DNA of 49,470 bases. Origin: an uncultured Bacteroides sp. GTDB taxonomy: Bacteria > Bacteroidota > Bacteroidia > Bacteroidales > Bacteroidaceae. Position numbers and translations under genes: made by a program. The stretch covers positions 1-49,470 of the forward strand of contig USCT01000013.1 in NCBI GenBank assembly GCA_900553185.1, written 5' to 3'. Positions within the stretch are counted from its first letter, which is position 1. The number at the start of each line of letters is the position of its first letter. This document shows positions 1 to 8,517 of this stretch, piece after piece. The notes under the pieces are model-generated. The model was not told the origin of the DNA. It saw only the letters and a program-made list of their open reading frames with translations, and made no database searches.

Positions 1-52
1 GAGCATTAGCCTTCCAAGCTGAGGGTCGCGGGTTTGAGTCCCGTCTTCCGCT
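1..52 (+). tRNA. tRNA-Gly (TCC), 5' end cut off by the window
   Basis: The visible part starts in the D-arm. The anticodon stem TTAGC/GCTGA closes the loop CTTCCAA, giving anticodon TCC (glycine). The T-arm is GCGGG, loop TTTGAGT, then CCCGT. The 3' acceptor strand CTTCCGC plus discriminator T ends at 52. CCA is not encoded. The first ~20 nt lie outside the window. It is followed 18 nt later by tRNA-Thr, so the two are probably co-transcribed ahead of tuf. Confidence 0.93.
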
Positions 53-70
53 CTCTTTTTTCTTCATTTT

Positions 71-142
<72 letters not shown>

Positions 143-187
143 CGGAATTTGTAAAGCTGATTATTAATCAAAATAAATAGTAAAGCT

Positions 188-1381
188 ATGGCTAAAGAGA
201 AATTTGAACGCACCAAACCGCATGTGAACATTGGTACGATTGGTCACGTTGACCACGGTAAAACAACTTTGACTGCTGCTATCACTAAAGTATTGGCAGA
301 AAGAGGTTTCACTAAAGCTGACGAAATCAAGTCTTTCGATCAGATCGATAACGCTCCGGAAGAAAAGGAACGTGGTATTACCATCAATACTTCTCACGTA
401 GAATATGAAACTGCAAATCGTCACTATGCTCACGTAGACTGTCCGGGACACGCCGACTATGTAAAGAACATGGTAACTGGTGCTGCTCAGATGGATGGTG
501 CGATCATCGTAGTTGCTGCAACTGATGGTCCGATGCCTCAGACTCGTGAACACATCCTGTTGGCTCGTCAGGTAAACGTACCGCGCTTGGTTGTATTCTT
601 GAACAAGTGTGATATGGTTGACGACGAAGAAATGTTGGAACTGGTTGAAATGGAAATGCGTGAACTGTTGTCATTCTATGACTTCGACGGTGACAATACT
701 CCGATCATCCGTGGTTCTGCACTGGGCGCATTGAATGGTGTAAAAGAATGGGAAGATAAGATTATCGAACTGATGGATGCTGTAGATACTTGGATTCCGC
801 TGCCTCCGCGTGATATCGATAAACCTTTCTTGATGCCGGTTGAAGACGTATTCTCAATCACTGGTCGTGGTACTGTTGCTACAGGTCGTATCGAAGCTGG
901 TGTAATCAAAGTTGGTGACGAAGTTGAAATCCTGGGTCTTGGTGAAGACAAGAAATCAGTTGTAACTGGTGTTGAAATGTTCCGTAAGTTGCTGGATCAG
1001 GGTGAAGCTGGTGATAACGTTGGTTTGTTGCTTCGTGGTATCGACAAGAATGAAATCAAACGTGGTATGATTCTGTGTCACCCGGGTCAGGTTAAAGCTC
1101 ACTCTAAATTCAAAGCTGAGGTTTATATCCTGAAGAAAGAAGAAGGTGGTCGTCACACTCCGTTCCACAACAAATATCGTCCTCAGTTCTATCTGCGTAC
1201 TATGGACTGTACAGGTGAAATCACTTTGCCGGAAGGTACAGATATGGTAATGCCGGGTGATAACGTAACAATCACTGTAGAATTGATCTACCCGGTTGCA
1301 TTGAATGTAGGTCTGCGTTTCGCTATCCGTGAAGGTGGTCGTACAGTAGGTGCTGGTCAGATTACTGAACTTCTTGACTAA
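188..1381 (+). CDS. tuf: Elongation factor Tu
   Basis: EF-Tu is the GTPase that delivers aminoacyl-tRNA to the ribosomal A site. The protein has 397 residues. The P-loop GHVDHGKT is at residues 19-26, followed by the DCPGH switch II motif and the NKCD guanine-specificity motif. The C-terminal barrel domains end in GGRTVGAGQITELLD. Relative to the well-known E. coli protein it is three residues longer, in the stretch just before FDQIDNAPEEKERGIT near switch I. The start is the first ATG, with an A-rich leader and no clear Shine-Dalgarno. It sits between tRNA-Thr and tRNA-Trp, and a T-run hairpin follows the stop. Confidence 0.98.
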   Translation: MAKEKFERTKPHVNIGTIGHVDHGKTTLTAAITKVLAERGFTKADEIKSFDQIDNAPEEKERGITINTSHVEYETANRHYAHVDCPGHADYVKNMVTGAAQMDGAIIVVAATDGPMPQTREHILLARQVNVPRLVVFLNKCDMVDDEEMLELVEMEMRELLSFYDFDGDNTPIIRGSALGALNGVKEWEDKIIELMDAVDTWIPLPPRDIDKPFLMPVEDVFSITGRGTVATGRIEAGVIKVGDEVEILGLGEDKKSVVTGVEMFRKLLDQGEAGDNVGLLLRGIDKNEIKRGMILCHPGQVKAHSKFKAEVYILKKEEGGRHTPFHNKYRPQFYLRTMDCTGEITLPEGTDMVMPGDNVTITVELIYPVALNVGLRFAIREGGRTVGAGQITELLD

Positions 1382-1386
1382 TAATA

Positions 1387-1394
1387 TATCTTTG
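1387..1394 (+). promoter_or_regulatory. Candidate -7 element (TATCTTTG) between tuf and tRNA-Trp
   Basis: TATCTTTG matches the Bacteroidetes -7 consensus TAnnTTTG exactly and lies six bases after the tuf stop. No TTTG is found at the expected 19-21 bp upstream. Predicted transcripts would begin just before the hairpin at 1408-1434. A chance match in AT-rich sequence is a real possibility. Confidence 0.25.
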
Positions 1395-1407
1395 AACAGA
1401 TAAACTG

Positions 1408-1439
1408 ATAGTTCCCGGAGGTATTCGGGAACTATTTTT
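1408..1439 (+). terminator. Intrinsic terminator-like hairpin after tuf
   Basis: A 10-bp perfect stem (ATAGTTCCCG with CGGGAACTAT) has an 8-nt loop and runs into TTTTT. The T-run stops exactly where tRNA-Trp begins at 1440. It probably ends or attenuates the tuf transcript. Read-through, or a promoter close by, would be needed for tRNA-Trp. Confidence 0.75.
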
Positions 1440-1512
1440 ACGGGAATAGCTCAGTTGGTAGAGCATCGGTCTCCAAAACCGAGTGTCGGGAGTTCGAGCC
1501 TCTCTTCCCGTG
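1440..1512 (+). tRNA. tRNA-Trp (CCA)
   Basis: 73-nt cloverleaf. Acceptor ACGGGAA pairs with TTCCCGT (A1-U72) and discriminator G73 fits bacterial tRNA-Trp. The anticodon stem TCGGT/ACCGA encloses CTCCAAA, giving anticodon CCA. The T-arm is GGGAG, loop TTCGAGC, then CTCTC with one G-U pair. It lies 16 nt upstream of secE, an arrangement common in bacteria. Confidence 0.95.
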
Positions 1513-1528
1513 CAAAATTGAATAGAAT

Positions 1529-1723
1529 ATGTTTAAAAAGATAGCGAATTATTGTAAGGAATCTTATGACGAACTAGTCCATAAAGTGACATGGCCTACT
1601 CGTTCAGAGCTTTCAGGTAGTGCAGTGGCTGTTTTAACTGCTTCCCTGCTCATTGCACTCGTTGTTTTTCTTATGGATTCTGCCTTCCAGTTTATCATGG
1701 AAGATATTATCTATCCGCACTAA
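1529..1723 (+). CDS. secE: Preprotein translocase subunit SecE
   Basis: 64 residues, the short single-membrane-span form of SecE that stabilises SecY in the Sec translocon. The amphipathic N-terminal helix carries the conserved KVTWPTRSEL motif around residues 19-28. One hydrophobic span follows at about residues 31-57. The next gene is nusG, 15 nt downstream, the standard secE-nusG pairing. Confidence 0.96.
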   Translation: MFKKIANYCKESYDELVHKVTWPTRSELSGSAVAVLTASLLIALVVFLMDSAFQFIMEDIIYPH

Positions 1724-1738
1724 TTTAAATATAGGAAA

Positions 1739-2281
1739 ATGTCTGAGATTGAAAAGAAATGGTACGTACTGCGTGCCGTAAGTGGAAAAGAAAGCAAGGT
1801 GAAGGAGTATCTTGATGCTGACATCAGACACGGTAACCTTGGCGAGTATGTGTCTCAGGTGTTGATTCCTACCGAAAAGGTTTACCAGGTTCGCAATGGA
1901 AAGAAAATTGTGAAAGAGAGAACTTATCTCCCTGGTTACGTCTTGGTGGAAGCTGCGCTGGTAGGTGAGGTTGCTCATCATTTGAGAAATACCCCAAACG
2001 TGATCGGCTTCTTGGGTGGACAGGATCATCCGGTCCCCTTGAGACAATCGGAAGTGAATCGTATTCTGGGTACGGTGGACGAACTTCAGGAGGTAGGCGA
2101 GGAACTGAGTGTTCCTTACACCGTTGGAGAAACAGTGAAAGTTAGCGTGGGTCCTTTTAGCGGATTCAGTGGTCTCATTGAGGAAGTGAATGGCGAGAAA
2201 CGCAAACTGAAAGTAATGGTCAAGATATTCGGTCGGAAAACCCCGCTCGAATTAGGCTTTACGGATGTGGAAAAGGAATAA
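1739..2281 (+). CDS. nusG: Transcription termination/antitermination factor NusG
   Basis: 180 residues. NusG binds RNA polymerase, promotes elongation and couples it to translation or Rho. The N-terminal NGN domain (about residues 7-110) includes WYVLRAVSGKE and the YLPGYVLV strand. The C-terminal KOW domain begins near VGETVKVSVGPFSGFSGLIEE (about residues 128-160). It lies between secE and rplK, as in most bacteria. Confidence 0.97.
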   Translation: MSEIEKKWYVLRAVSGKESKVKEYLDADIRHGNLGEYVSQVLIPTEKVYQVRNGKKIVKERTYLPGYVLVEAALVGEVAHHLRNTPNVIGFLGGQDHPVPLRQSEVNRILGTVDELQEVGEELSVPYTVGETVKVSVGPFSGFSGLIEEVNGEKRKLKVMVKIFGRKTPLELGFTDVEKE

Positions 2282-2343
2282 CGCATCTTGTTACGTGCCG
2301 TTATTTTATTCGTTAAATATTTATATAAAAATTTCAAACAAAA

Positions 2344-2787
2344 ATGGCTAAAGAAGTTGCTGGACTAATCAAATTACAGATTAAAGGAGGCGCTGCAAAT
2401 CCATCACCTCCCGTTGGACCTGCTCTGGGTTCTAAGGGTATTAATATCATGGAATTTTGCAAGCAATTCAACGCCAGAACCCAGGACAAGGCAGGTAAAA
2501 TTTTGCCTGTAATCATTACCTACTACACAGATAAGTCTTTCGATTTCGTAATCAAGACTCCTCCTGTAGCTATTCAGTTACTTGAGGCTTGTAAGATTAA
2601 GAGTGGTTCTGCTGAGCCGAACCGTAAGAAAGTTGCTGAACTTACTTGGGATCAGATTCGTGCAATCGCTCAGGATAAATTGGTCGACTTGAACTGCTTT
2701 ACTATCGAGTCTGCTATGACAATGGTAGCAGGAACAGCTAGAAGTATGGGTATCGCTGTAAAAGGTGACTTCCCGGGTAATAACTAA
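2344..2787 (+). CDS. rplK: 50S ribosomal protein L11 (uL11)
   Basis: 147 residues. L11 binds the GTPase-associated centre of 23S rRNA and is needed for factor function. The N-terminal domain has the Pro-rich motif NPSPPVGPALGSKG and the C-terminal rRNA-binding domain ends in MGIAVKGDF. The start has an A-rich leader (TTCAAACAAAA) and no Shine-Dalgarno, typical of Bacteroidetes. rplA follows 16 nt later. Confidence 0.98.
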   Translation: MAKEVAGLIKLQIKGGAANPSPPVGPALGSKGINIMEFCKQFNARTQDKAGKILPVIITYYTDKSFDFVIKTPPVAIQLLEACKIKSGSAEPNRKKVAELTWDQIRAIAQDKLVDLNCFTIESAMTMVAGTARSMGIAVKGDFPGNN

Positions 2788-2803
2788 TTAACTTCAATTA
2801 ATA

Positions 2804-3502
2804 ATGGGTAAACTGACAAAAAAACAAAAGTTGGCTGCAGAAAAAATTGAAGCAGGGAAAGCATACTCACTGAAAGAAGCTTCACAGTTGGTTAAGGATA
2901 TTACTTATACCAAGTTTGATGCTTCATTAGATATTGACGTACGTTTAGGTGTAGACCCTCGTAAGGCTAACCAGATGGTAAGAGGTGTTGTATCTCTGCC
3001 TCATGGTACAGGTAAGCAGGTTCGCGTGCTTGTTCTGTGTACACCGGATGCTGAAGCTGCTGCAAAAGAAGCTGGTGCTGACTATGTTGGTCTTGAAGAA
3101 TATATTGAAAAGATCAAAGGTGGATGGACTGATATTGATGTAATCATCACTATGCCGTCTATCATGGGTAAGATCGGTGCTCTGGGTCGTGTGCTCGGTC
3201 CTCGTGGATTGATGCCGAACCCGAAGAGTGGTACTGTGACTATGGATGTAGCTAAAGCTGTTAAGGAAGTTAAGCAGGGTAAAATTGACTTTAAGGTTGA
3301 TAAGAGCGGTATCGTTCATACTTCAATCGGTAAGGTATCTTTTACTGCTGACCAGATCCGCGAAAATGCAAAAGAATTTATTGCTACCATCGTTAAACTG
3401 AAACCGACTACAGCCAAAGGTACCTATATTAAGAGTATTTATCTTTCAAGTACTATGAGTAAGGGTATTAAGATTGACCCGAAAACAGTAGACGAAATCT
3501 AA
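2804..3502 (+). CDS. rplA: 50S ribosomal protein L1 (uL1)
   Basis: 232 residues, full length. L1 forms the mobile L1 stalk at the E site and in many bacteria autoregulates the L11-L1 pair. Family landmarks are the KFDASLDIDVRLGVDPRKANQ strand near residues 38-58 and the signature GPRGLMPNPKSGTV around residue 140. It directly precedes rplJ, with 15 nt between them. Confidence 0.98.
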   Translation: MGKLTKKQKLAAEKIEAGKAYSLKEASQLVKDITYTKFDASLDIDVRLGVDPRKANQMVRGVVSLPHGTGKQVRVLVLCTPDAEAAAKEAGADYVGLEEYIEKIKGGWTDIDVIITMPSIMGKIGALGRVLGPRGLMPNPKSGTVTMDVAKAVKEVKQGKIDFKVDKSGIVHTSIGKVSFTADQIRENAKEFIATIVKLKPTTAKGTYIKSIYLSSTMSKGIKIDPKTVDEI

Positions 3503-3506
3503 TAAT

Positions 3507-3513
3507 AAGGAGG
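3507..3513 (+). promoter_or_regulatory. Strong Shine-Dalgarno (AAGGAGG) before rplJ
   Basis: AAGGAGG lies 4 nt before the rplJ ATG. Most genes in this window start from A-rich leaders without such a site, so this full-strength match is notable. It confirms the rplJ start. Confidence 0.7.
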
Positions 3514-3517
3514 AATC

Positions 3518-4033
3518 ATGAGAAAGGAAGATAAAGGCGTTATTATAGGTCAGTTGACTGACACCATCAAACAATACGGTCATTTCTACATCATTGATAC
3601 AACAGCTATGGATGCTGCTGCAACCAGTGACTTGCGTAGAAAATGTTTTAAGGCTGGTGTTAAACTGGTGGTTGTGAAGAATTCTTTGCTTCACAAGGCT
3701 TTGATGAGCTTGGATGTTGATTATTCACCGCTGTTTGATTCTTTGAAGGGTACAACAGCCGTAATGTTTAGCGAAGTCGCTAACGCTCCGGCTAAGCTGT
3801 TGAAAGAATACAAGGAAGGTGTTCCTGCATTGAAAGCTGCATACGCAGAAGAAGGCTTCTATGTAGGTGCTGATCAGCTTGAAGCTCTTGCAACAATCAA
3901 GAGCAAGAACGAAGTTATCGCAGATATCATTGCATTGCTGCAATCTCCTGCGAAGAACGTTATCTCTGCTCTGCAGTCTGGTGGAAACACCATTCACGGA
4001 GTTCTTCAGACATTGGCAGAACGCGCAGAATAA
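3518..4033 (+). CDS. rplJ: 50S ribosomal protein L10 (uL10)
   Basis: 171 residues. L10 anchors L7/L12 dimers to the ribosome as the base of the factor-binding stalk. The N-terminal rRNA-binding domain contains DLRRKCFKAGVKLVVVKNSLL near residue 40, and the C-terminal helix (about residues 135-170) would bind L12. The start is fixed by the AAGGAGG site 4 nt upstream. rplL follows after 79 nt, as expected for the stalk pair. Confidence 0.97.
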   Translation: MRKEDKGVIIGQLTDTIKQYGHFYIIDTTAMDAAATSDLRRKCFKAGVKLVVVKNSLLHKALMSLDVDYSPLFDSLKGTTAVMFSEVANAPAKLLKEYKEGVPALKAAYAEEGFYVGADQLEALATIKSKNEVIADIIALLQSPAKNVISALQSGGNTIHGVLQTLAERAE

Positions 4034-4112
4034 TTCGTGCTGCTGTCTGAATGAAACAACAAACAACTTTAATATTATTCAATTAGTAACAAACAATTAA
4101 AATCATACAAAA

Positions 4113-4490
4113 ATGGCAGATTTGAAAGCTTTTGCAGAACAATTAGTTAACTTGACAGTAAAAGAAGTTAATGAACTTGCAACTATCCTTAAAGAAGAAT
4201 ATGGTATTGAACCTGCTGCTGCAGCTGTAGCTGTTGCTGCTGGTCCTGCTGCAGGTGGTGCAGCTGCTGCTGAAGAAAAAACTTCATTCGATGTAGTTTT
4301 GAAGAGCGCAGGTGCTGCTAAATTGCAGGTTGTTAAAGCCGTTAAAGAAGCTTGTGGTCTTGGCTTGAAAGAAGCAAAAGACTTGGTTGACGGTGCTCCT
4401 AGCACAGTAAAAGAAGGTTTGGCTAAAGACGAAGCTGAATCTTTGAAGAAAACTTTGGAAGAAGCTGGAGCTGAAGTTGAACTTAAATAA
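4113..4490 (+). CDS. rplL: 50S ribosomal protein L7/L12 (bL12)
   Basis: 125 residues. L12 is the multicopy stalk protein that recruits translation factors. The N-terminal dimerisation domain (about 1-33) is followed by an Ala/Gly-rich hinge (about 34-52) and the conserved globular domain with KTSFDVVLKSAGAAKLQVVKAV and EAKDLVDGAPS. A very strong hairpin follows the stop. Confidence 0.98.
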   Translation: MADLKAFAEQLVNLTVKEVNELATILKEEYGIEPAAAAVAVAAGPAAGGAAAAEEKTSFDVVLKSAGAAKLQVVKAVKEACGLGLKEAKDLVDGAPSTVKEGLAKDEAESLKKTLEEAGAEVELK

Positions 4491-4515
4491 GATTATCCTG
4501 TAAATCAGGTAGTTC

Positions 4516-4554
4516 GGTTAAGAATCCTCGTTTGTGAGGATTCTTAACCTTTTT
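4516..4554 (+). terminator. Terminator/attenuator between rplL and rpoB
   Basis: A perfect 14-bp stem (GGTTAAGAATCCTC with GAGGATTCTTAACC) has a 6-nt loop and a TTTTT tail. It is the strongest hairpin in the L11-rpoBC stretch. By position it should separate r-protein output from RNA polymerase output, either as a partial terminator with read-through or with a separate rpoB promoter downstream. Confidence 0.88.
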
Positions 4555-4629
4555 GCGTCTATAGTAAATTGACTCTTTATAGGCGTTATTGATTGTCCGA
4601 CTATCAACTTTCAACTAAATATCATACAG

Positions 4630-7600
4630 ATGTCTTCAAATACTGAAAACCAACGAATTAGCTTTGCTTCCGTTAAGAATCCGATGAAGTATCCGGATTT
4701 TCTGGAAGTACAATTGAAGTCATTTCAAGACTTTTTACAGTTAGATACCCCGCCCGAAAAACGAAAGAACGATGGATTGTATAAGGTGTTTGCCGAGAAT
4801 TTCCCGATTGCAGATACCCGCAATAATTTCGTGCTCGAGTTCCTTGATTACTATATCGATCCGCCTCACTATACCATTGATGATTGTCTGGAACGCGGAT
4901 TGACTTATAGTGTTCCCTTGAAAGCTAAATTGAAGCTTTATTGTACAGACCCCGATCACGAGGATTTTGATACGGTGATTCAGGACGTGTTCTTGGGCCC
5001 TATCCCTTATATGACTCCGAAGGGTACTTTCGTTATCAACGGTGCTGAACGCGTTGTCGTTTCTCAGTTGCACCGTTCTCCGGGTGTATTCTTTGGACAA
5101 AGTATTCATGCCAATGGTACTAAGCTGTATTCAGCCCGTATCATCCCATTCAAAGGTTCATGGATCGAATTCGCTACGGATATCAATAATGTGATGTATG
5201 CATACATTGACCGTAAGAAGAAATTGCCTGTGACTACTTTGTTGAGAGCTGTCGGTTTTGAAAATGATAAGGACATCCTTGAAATCTTTAATCTGGCTGA
5301 AGACGTAAAAGTCAATAAGGCAAACCTGAAAAAGATTATCGGCCGCAAATTGGCTGCACGTGTCCTGAAGACCTGGACAGAAGACTTCGTAGATGAAGAC
5401 ACTGGTGAAGTTGTTTCTATCGAACGTAACGAGGTAATTATCGATCGTGAAACTGTGATCGAACCTGAACATATCGATATGATTATCGAATCAGGAGTAC
5501 AAAATATCCTCGTTCATAACGAAGAAGCAAATGCTTCGGATTATTCTATTATATTCAATACTTTACAGAAGGACCCGAGCAACTCAGAGAAAGAAGCCGT
5601 ACTTTATATTTATCGCCAGTTGCGTAATGCAGATCCTGCCGATGATGTAAGTGCCCGTGAGGTGATCAACAACCTGTTCTTCTCTGAAAAACGTTACGAT
5701 TTGGGTGATGTAGGTCGTTATCGTATCAACAAAAAGTTGAATCTCGATACACCGATGGATGTCAGAGTATTGACGAAACAAGATATTATTGAAATCATCA
5801 AATATCTGATCGAGCTGATCAACTCGAAAGCAGATGTAGATGATATCGACCACTTGAGCAACCGTCGTGTGCGTACGGTAGGTGAACAGCTTTCCAACCA
5901 GTTCGCCATCGGTCTGGCCCGTATGTCACGTACGATTCGTGAACGTATGAACGTACGCGATAACGAAGTGTTTACTCCGATTGATCTGATCAATGCGAAG
6001 ACTATTTCTTCCGTAATCAATTCATTCTTCGGTACCAATGCTTTGTCTCAGTTTATGGACCAGACAAACCCGTTGGCTGAAATTACGCATAAGCGCCGTT
6101 TGTCTGCATTGGGACCTGGTGGTTTGTCTCGTGATCGTGCCGGATTTGAGGTACGAGACGTTCACTATACGCACTATGGTCGTCTGTGTCCGATTGAAAC
6201 ACCTGAAGGTCCGAATATCGGTTTGATTTCTTCCTTGTGCGTTTATGCTAAGATCAATGATCTCGGCTTTATCGTAACCCCGTACCGCAAGGTAAAGGAT
6301 AGTGTTGTTGATTTGTCGCCGGAAGGTATCGAATACCTGTCTGCCGAAGAAGAGGAAGACAAGATTATCGCTCAGGGTAACGCGCCGCTGAATGATGACG
6401 GTACTTTTGTACGTGATAAGGTAAAGGCACGTCGTGACGCGGATTATCCGGTAGTCTCTCCGGATCAGGTGGAACTGATGGATGTGTCTCCGCAGCAGAT
6501 TGCTTCTATCGCCGCTTCATTGATTCCGTTCCTGGAACACGATGATGCCAACCGTGCATTGATGGGTTCTAACATGATGCGCCAGGCAGTTCCTTTGTTG
6601 AGAACAGAAGCTCCGATTGTAGGTACCGGTATCGAGAAACAGTTGTGTGAAGATTCTCGTACGCAGATTGCGGCTGAGGGTGACGGTGTGGTAGACTTTG
6701 TTGACGCTACTACAATCCGTATCCTGTACGACCGTACGGAAGACGAAGAATTCGTAAGCTTTGAACCCGCTTTGAAGGAATACCGCATACCGAAATTCCG
6801 GAAAACTAACCAGAGTATGACCATTGACCTTCGTCCTATCTGCAATAAAGGTCAGCGTGTGAAGAAAGGTGATATTCTGACTGAAGGTTATTCTACCGCA
6901 AACGGTGAACTGGCATTGGGTAAGAACCTGCTGGTAGCATACATGCCGTGGAAGGGATATAACTATGAGGATGCTATTGTACTGAATGAACGTGTCGTAC
7001 GTGAAGACCTTCTGACATCTGTGCATGTGGATGAATATATTCTGGAGGTACGTGAGACCAAACGTGGTATGGAAGAACTTACTTCTGACATTCCAAATGT
7101 GAGTGAAGAAGCTACCAAGGATCTGGATGAAAACGGTATTGTTCGTGTAGGTGCCCGTATCGAACCGGGTGATATCCTGATTGGTAAAATTACTCCAAAG
7201 GGCGAGTCGGATCCTTCGCCGGAAGAAAAACTGTTGCGTGCCATCTTTGGTGATAAGGCCGGTGATGTGAAAGATGCTTCTCTGAAGGCTTCTCCTTCTC
7301 TGAGAGGTGTCGTTATCGGTAAGAAGCTTTATTCACGTGTTATCAAGACCCGTAGCGAGAAAAATGCCGATAAGGCTATTCTGCCGAAGCTGAATGAGGA
7401 ATTCGAAGAAAAGGCAGCTGCTTTGAAAGAGGTGATGCTTGACAAGCTGATGGTGCTGGTAGCCGATAAGGTTTCACAGGGAGTGAAAGATTATCTGGGT
7501 ACGGAAGTTGTTCCAAAAGGTGCAAAATTCAATCGTTATGATCTGGCTTCACTGGATTATACCATCATTCAGTTGAGCAAGTGGACGGCTGATGCGCACA

Positions 7601-8442
7601 AGAATGATATGATTCGTGATTTGATCATGAATTATCTGAAGAAATACAAGGAACTTGACGCTGAACTGAAGCGTAAGAAGTTTGCATTGACAATCGGTGA
7701 TGAACTTCCTTCTGGTATTATTCAGATGGCAAAAGTTTACGTTGCGAAGAAGCGTAAGATCGGTGTAGGAGATAAGATGGCCGGTCGTCACGGTAATAAG
7801 GGTATTGTGTCACGTATCGTTCGTCAGGAGGATATGCCGTTCCTGGCTGATGGTACTCCGGTAGATATTGTACTGAATCCGTTGGGTGTGCCTTCTCGTA
7901 TGAATATCGGTCAGATTTTCGAAGCTGTATTGGGTCGTGCCGGAAAGGAACTGGGAGTGAAGTTTGCTACTCCGATTTTTGATGGTGCTACCATGGATGA
8001 CCTGGACAAGTGGACTGACAAGGCAGGTCTGCCGCGTTACTGTAAGACGATCGTGTACGATGGTGGAACAGGTGAACAATTTGACCAGCCGGCTACTGTA
8101 GGTGTTACATACATGCTGAAGCTGGGTCACATGGTTGAAGACAAGATGCACGCACGTTCTATCGGTCCGTACTCACTGATTACTCAGCAGCCGCTTGGTG
8201 GTAAGGCACAGTTTGGTGGTCAGCGTTTCGGAGAAATGGAGGTTTGGGCAATCGAAGCGTTCGGTGCTGCTCATGTACTTCAGGAAATTCTGACAATTAA
8301 GTCTGATGACGTCGTTGGACGTTCGAAAGCGTACGAAGCTATTGTCAAGGGTGAACCGATGCCGACACCGGGAATTCCGGAATCTCTGAATGTATTGTTG
8401 CACGAGTTGAGAGGTCTCTGCTTGAGCATTACATTGGAATAA
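4630..8442 (+). CDS. rpoB: RNA polymerase beta subunit
   Basis: 1270 residues. RpoB forms one half of the RNA polymerase active-site cleft. The rifampicin-binding segment (about residues 467-510) reads LSQFMDQTNPLAEITHKRRLSALGPGGLS. The positions equivalent to E. coli D516, H526 and S531 are wild type, so no common resistance substitution is visible. Further landmarks are GRHGNKG near 1054 and the C-terminal ELRGLCLSITLE that joins the beta' subunit. It follows the 4516-4554 hairpin and precedes rpoC by 75 nt. Confidence 0.99.
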   Translation: MSSNTENQRISFASVKNPMKYPDFLEVQLKSFQDFLQLDTPPEKRKNDGLYKVFAENFPIADTRNNFVLEFLDYYIDPPHYTIDDCLERGLTYSVPLKAKLKLYCTDPDHEDFDTVIQDVFLGPIPYMTPKGTFVINGAERVVVSQLHRSPGVFFGQSIHANGTKLYSARIIPFKGSWIEFATDINNVMYAYIDRKKKLPVTTLLRAVGFENDKDILEIFNLAEDVKVNKANLKKIIGRKLAARVLKTWTEDFVDEDTGEVVSIERNEVIIDRETVIEPEHIDMIIESGVQNILVHNEEANASDYSIIFNTLQKDPSNSEKEAVLYIYRQLRNADPADDVSAREVINNLFFSEKRYDLGDVGRYRINKKLNLDTPMDVRVLTKQDIIEIIKYLIELINSKADVDDIDHLSNRRVRTVGEQLSNQFAIGLARMSRTIRERMNVRDNEVFTPIDLINAKTISSVINSFFGTNALSQFMDQTNPLAEITHKRRLSALGPGGLSRDRAGFEVRDVHYTHYGRLCPIETPEGPNIGLISSLCVYAKINDLGFIVTPYRKVKDSVVDLSPEGIEYLSAEEEEDKIIAQGNAPLNDDGTFVRDKVKARRDADYPVVSPDQVELMDVSPQQIASIAASLIPFLEHDDANRALMGSNMMRQAVPLLRTEAPIVGTGIEKQLCEDSRTQIAAEGDGVVDFVDATTIRILYDRTEDEEFVSFEPALKEYRIPKFRKTNQSMTIDLRPICNKGQRVKKGDILTEGYSTANGELALGKNLLVAYMPWKGYNYEDAIVLNERVVREDLLTSVHVDEYILEVRETKRGMEELTSDIPNVSEEATKDLDENGIVRVGARIEPGDILIGKITPKGESDPSPEEKLLRAIFGDKAGDVKDASLKASPSLRGVVIGKKLYSRVIKTRSEKNADKAILPKLNEEFEEKAAALKEVMLDKLMVLVADKVSQGVKDYLGTEVVPKGAKFNRYDLASLDYTIIQLSKWTADAHKNDMIRDLIMNYLKKYKELDAELKRKKFALTIGDELPSGIIQMAKVYVAKKRKIGVGDKMAGRHGNKGIVSRIVRQEDMPFLADGTPVDIVLNPLGVPSRMNIGQIFEAVLGRAGKELGVKFATPIFDGATMDDLDKWTDKAGLPRYCKTIVYDGGTGEQFDQPATVGVTYMLKLGHMVEDKMHARSIGPYSLITQQPLGGKAQFGGQRFGEMEVWAIEAFGAAHVLQEILTIKSDDVVGRSKAYEAIVKGEPMPTPGIPESLNVLLHELRGLCLSITLE

Positions 8443-8450
8443 CATAATTT

Positions 8451-8481
8451 TTGGTACAGGCGGACAAGCCGCCTGTACCAA
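8451..8481 (+). repeat. Perfect 13-bp inverted repeat between rpoB and rpoC
   Basis: TTGGTACAGGCGG and its exact reverse complement flank a 5-nt loop (ACAAG). No T-run follows on either strand, so it is not a standard intrinsic terminator. It would form a stable GC-rich hairpin in the rpoB-rpoC mRNA. Possible roles are RNase III processing or mRNA stabilisation; the function is inferred. Confidence 0.85.
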
Positions 8482-8517
8482 CAGTCAACATCAACCATTA
8501 TATATCAAATATAAAGT

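Noticed and set aside
8451..8481. rpoB-rpoC hairpin as an intrinsic terminator
   Set aside because: No T-run follows on either strand, so terminator function is not supported; it is kept as an inverted repeat.
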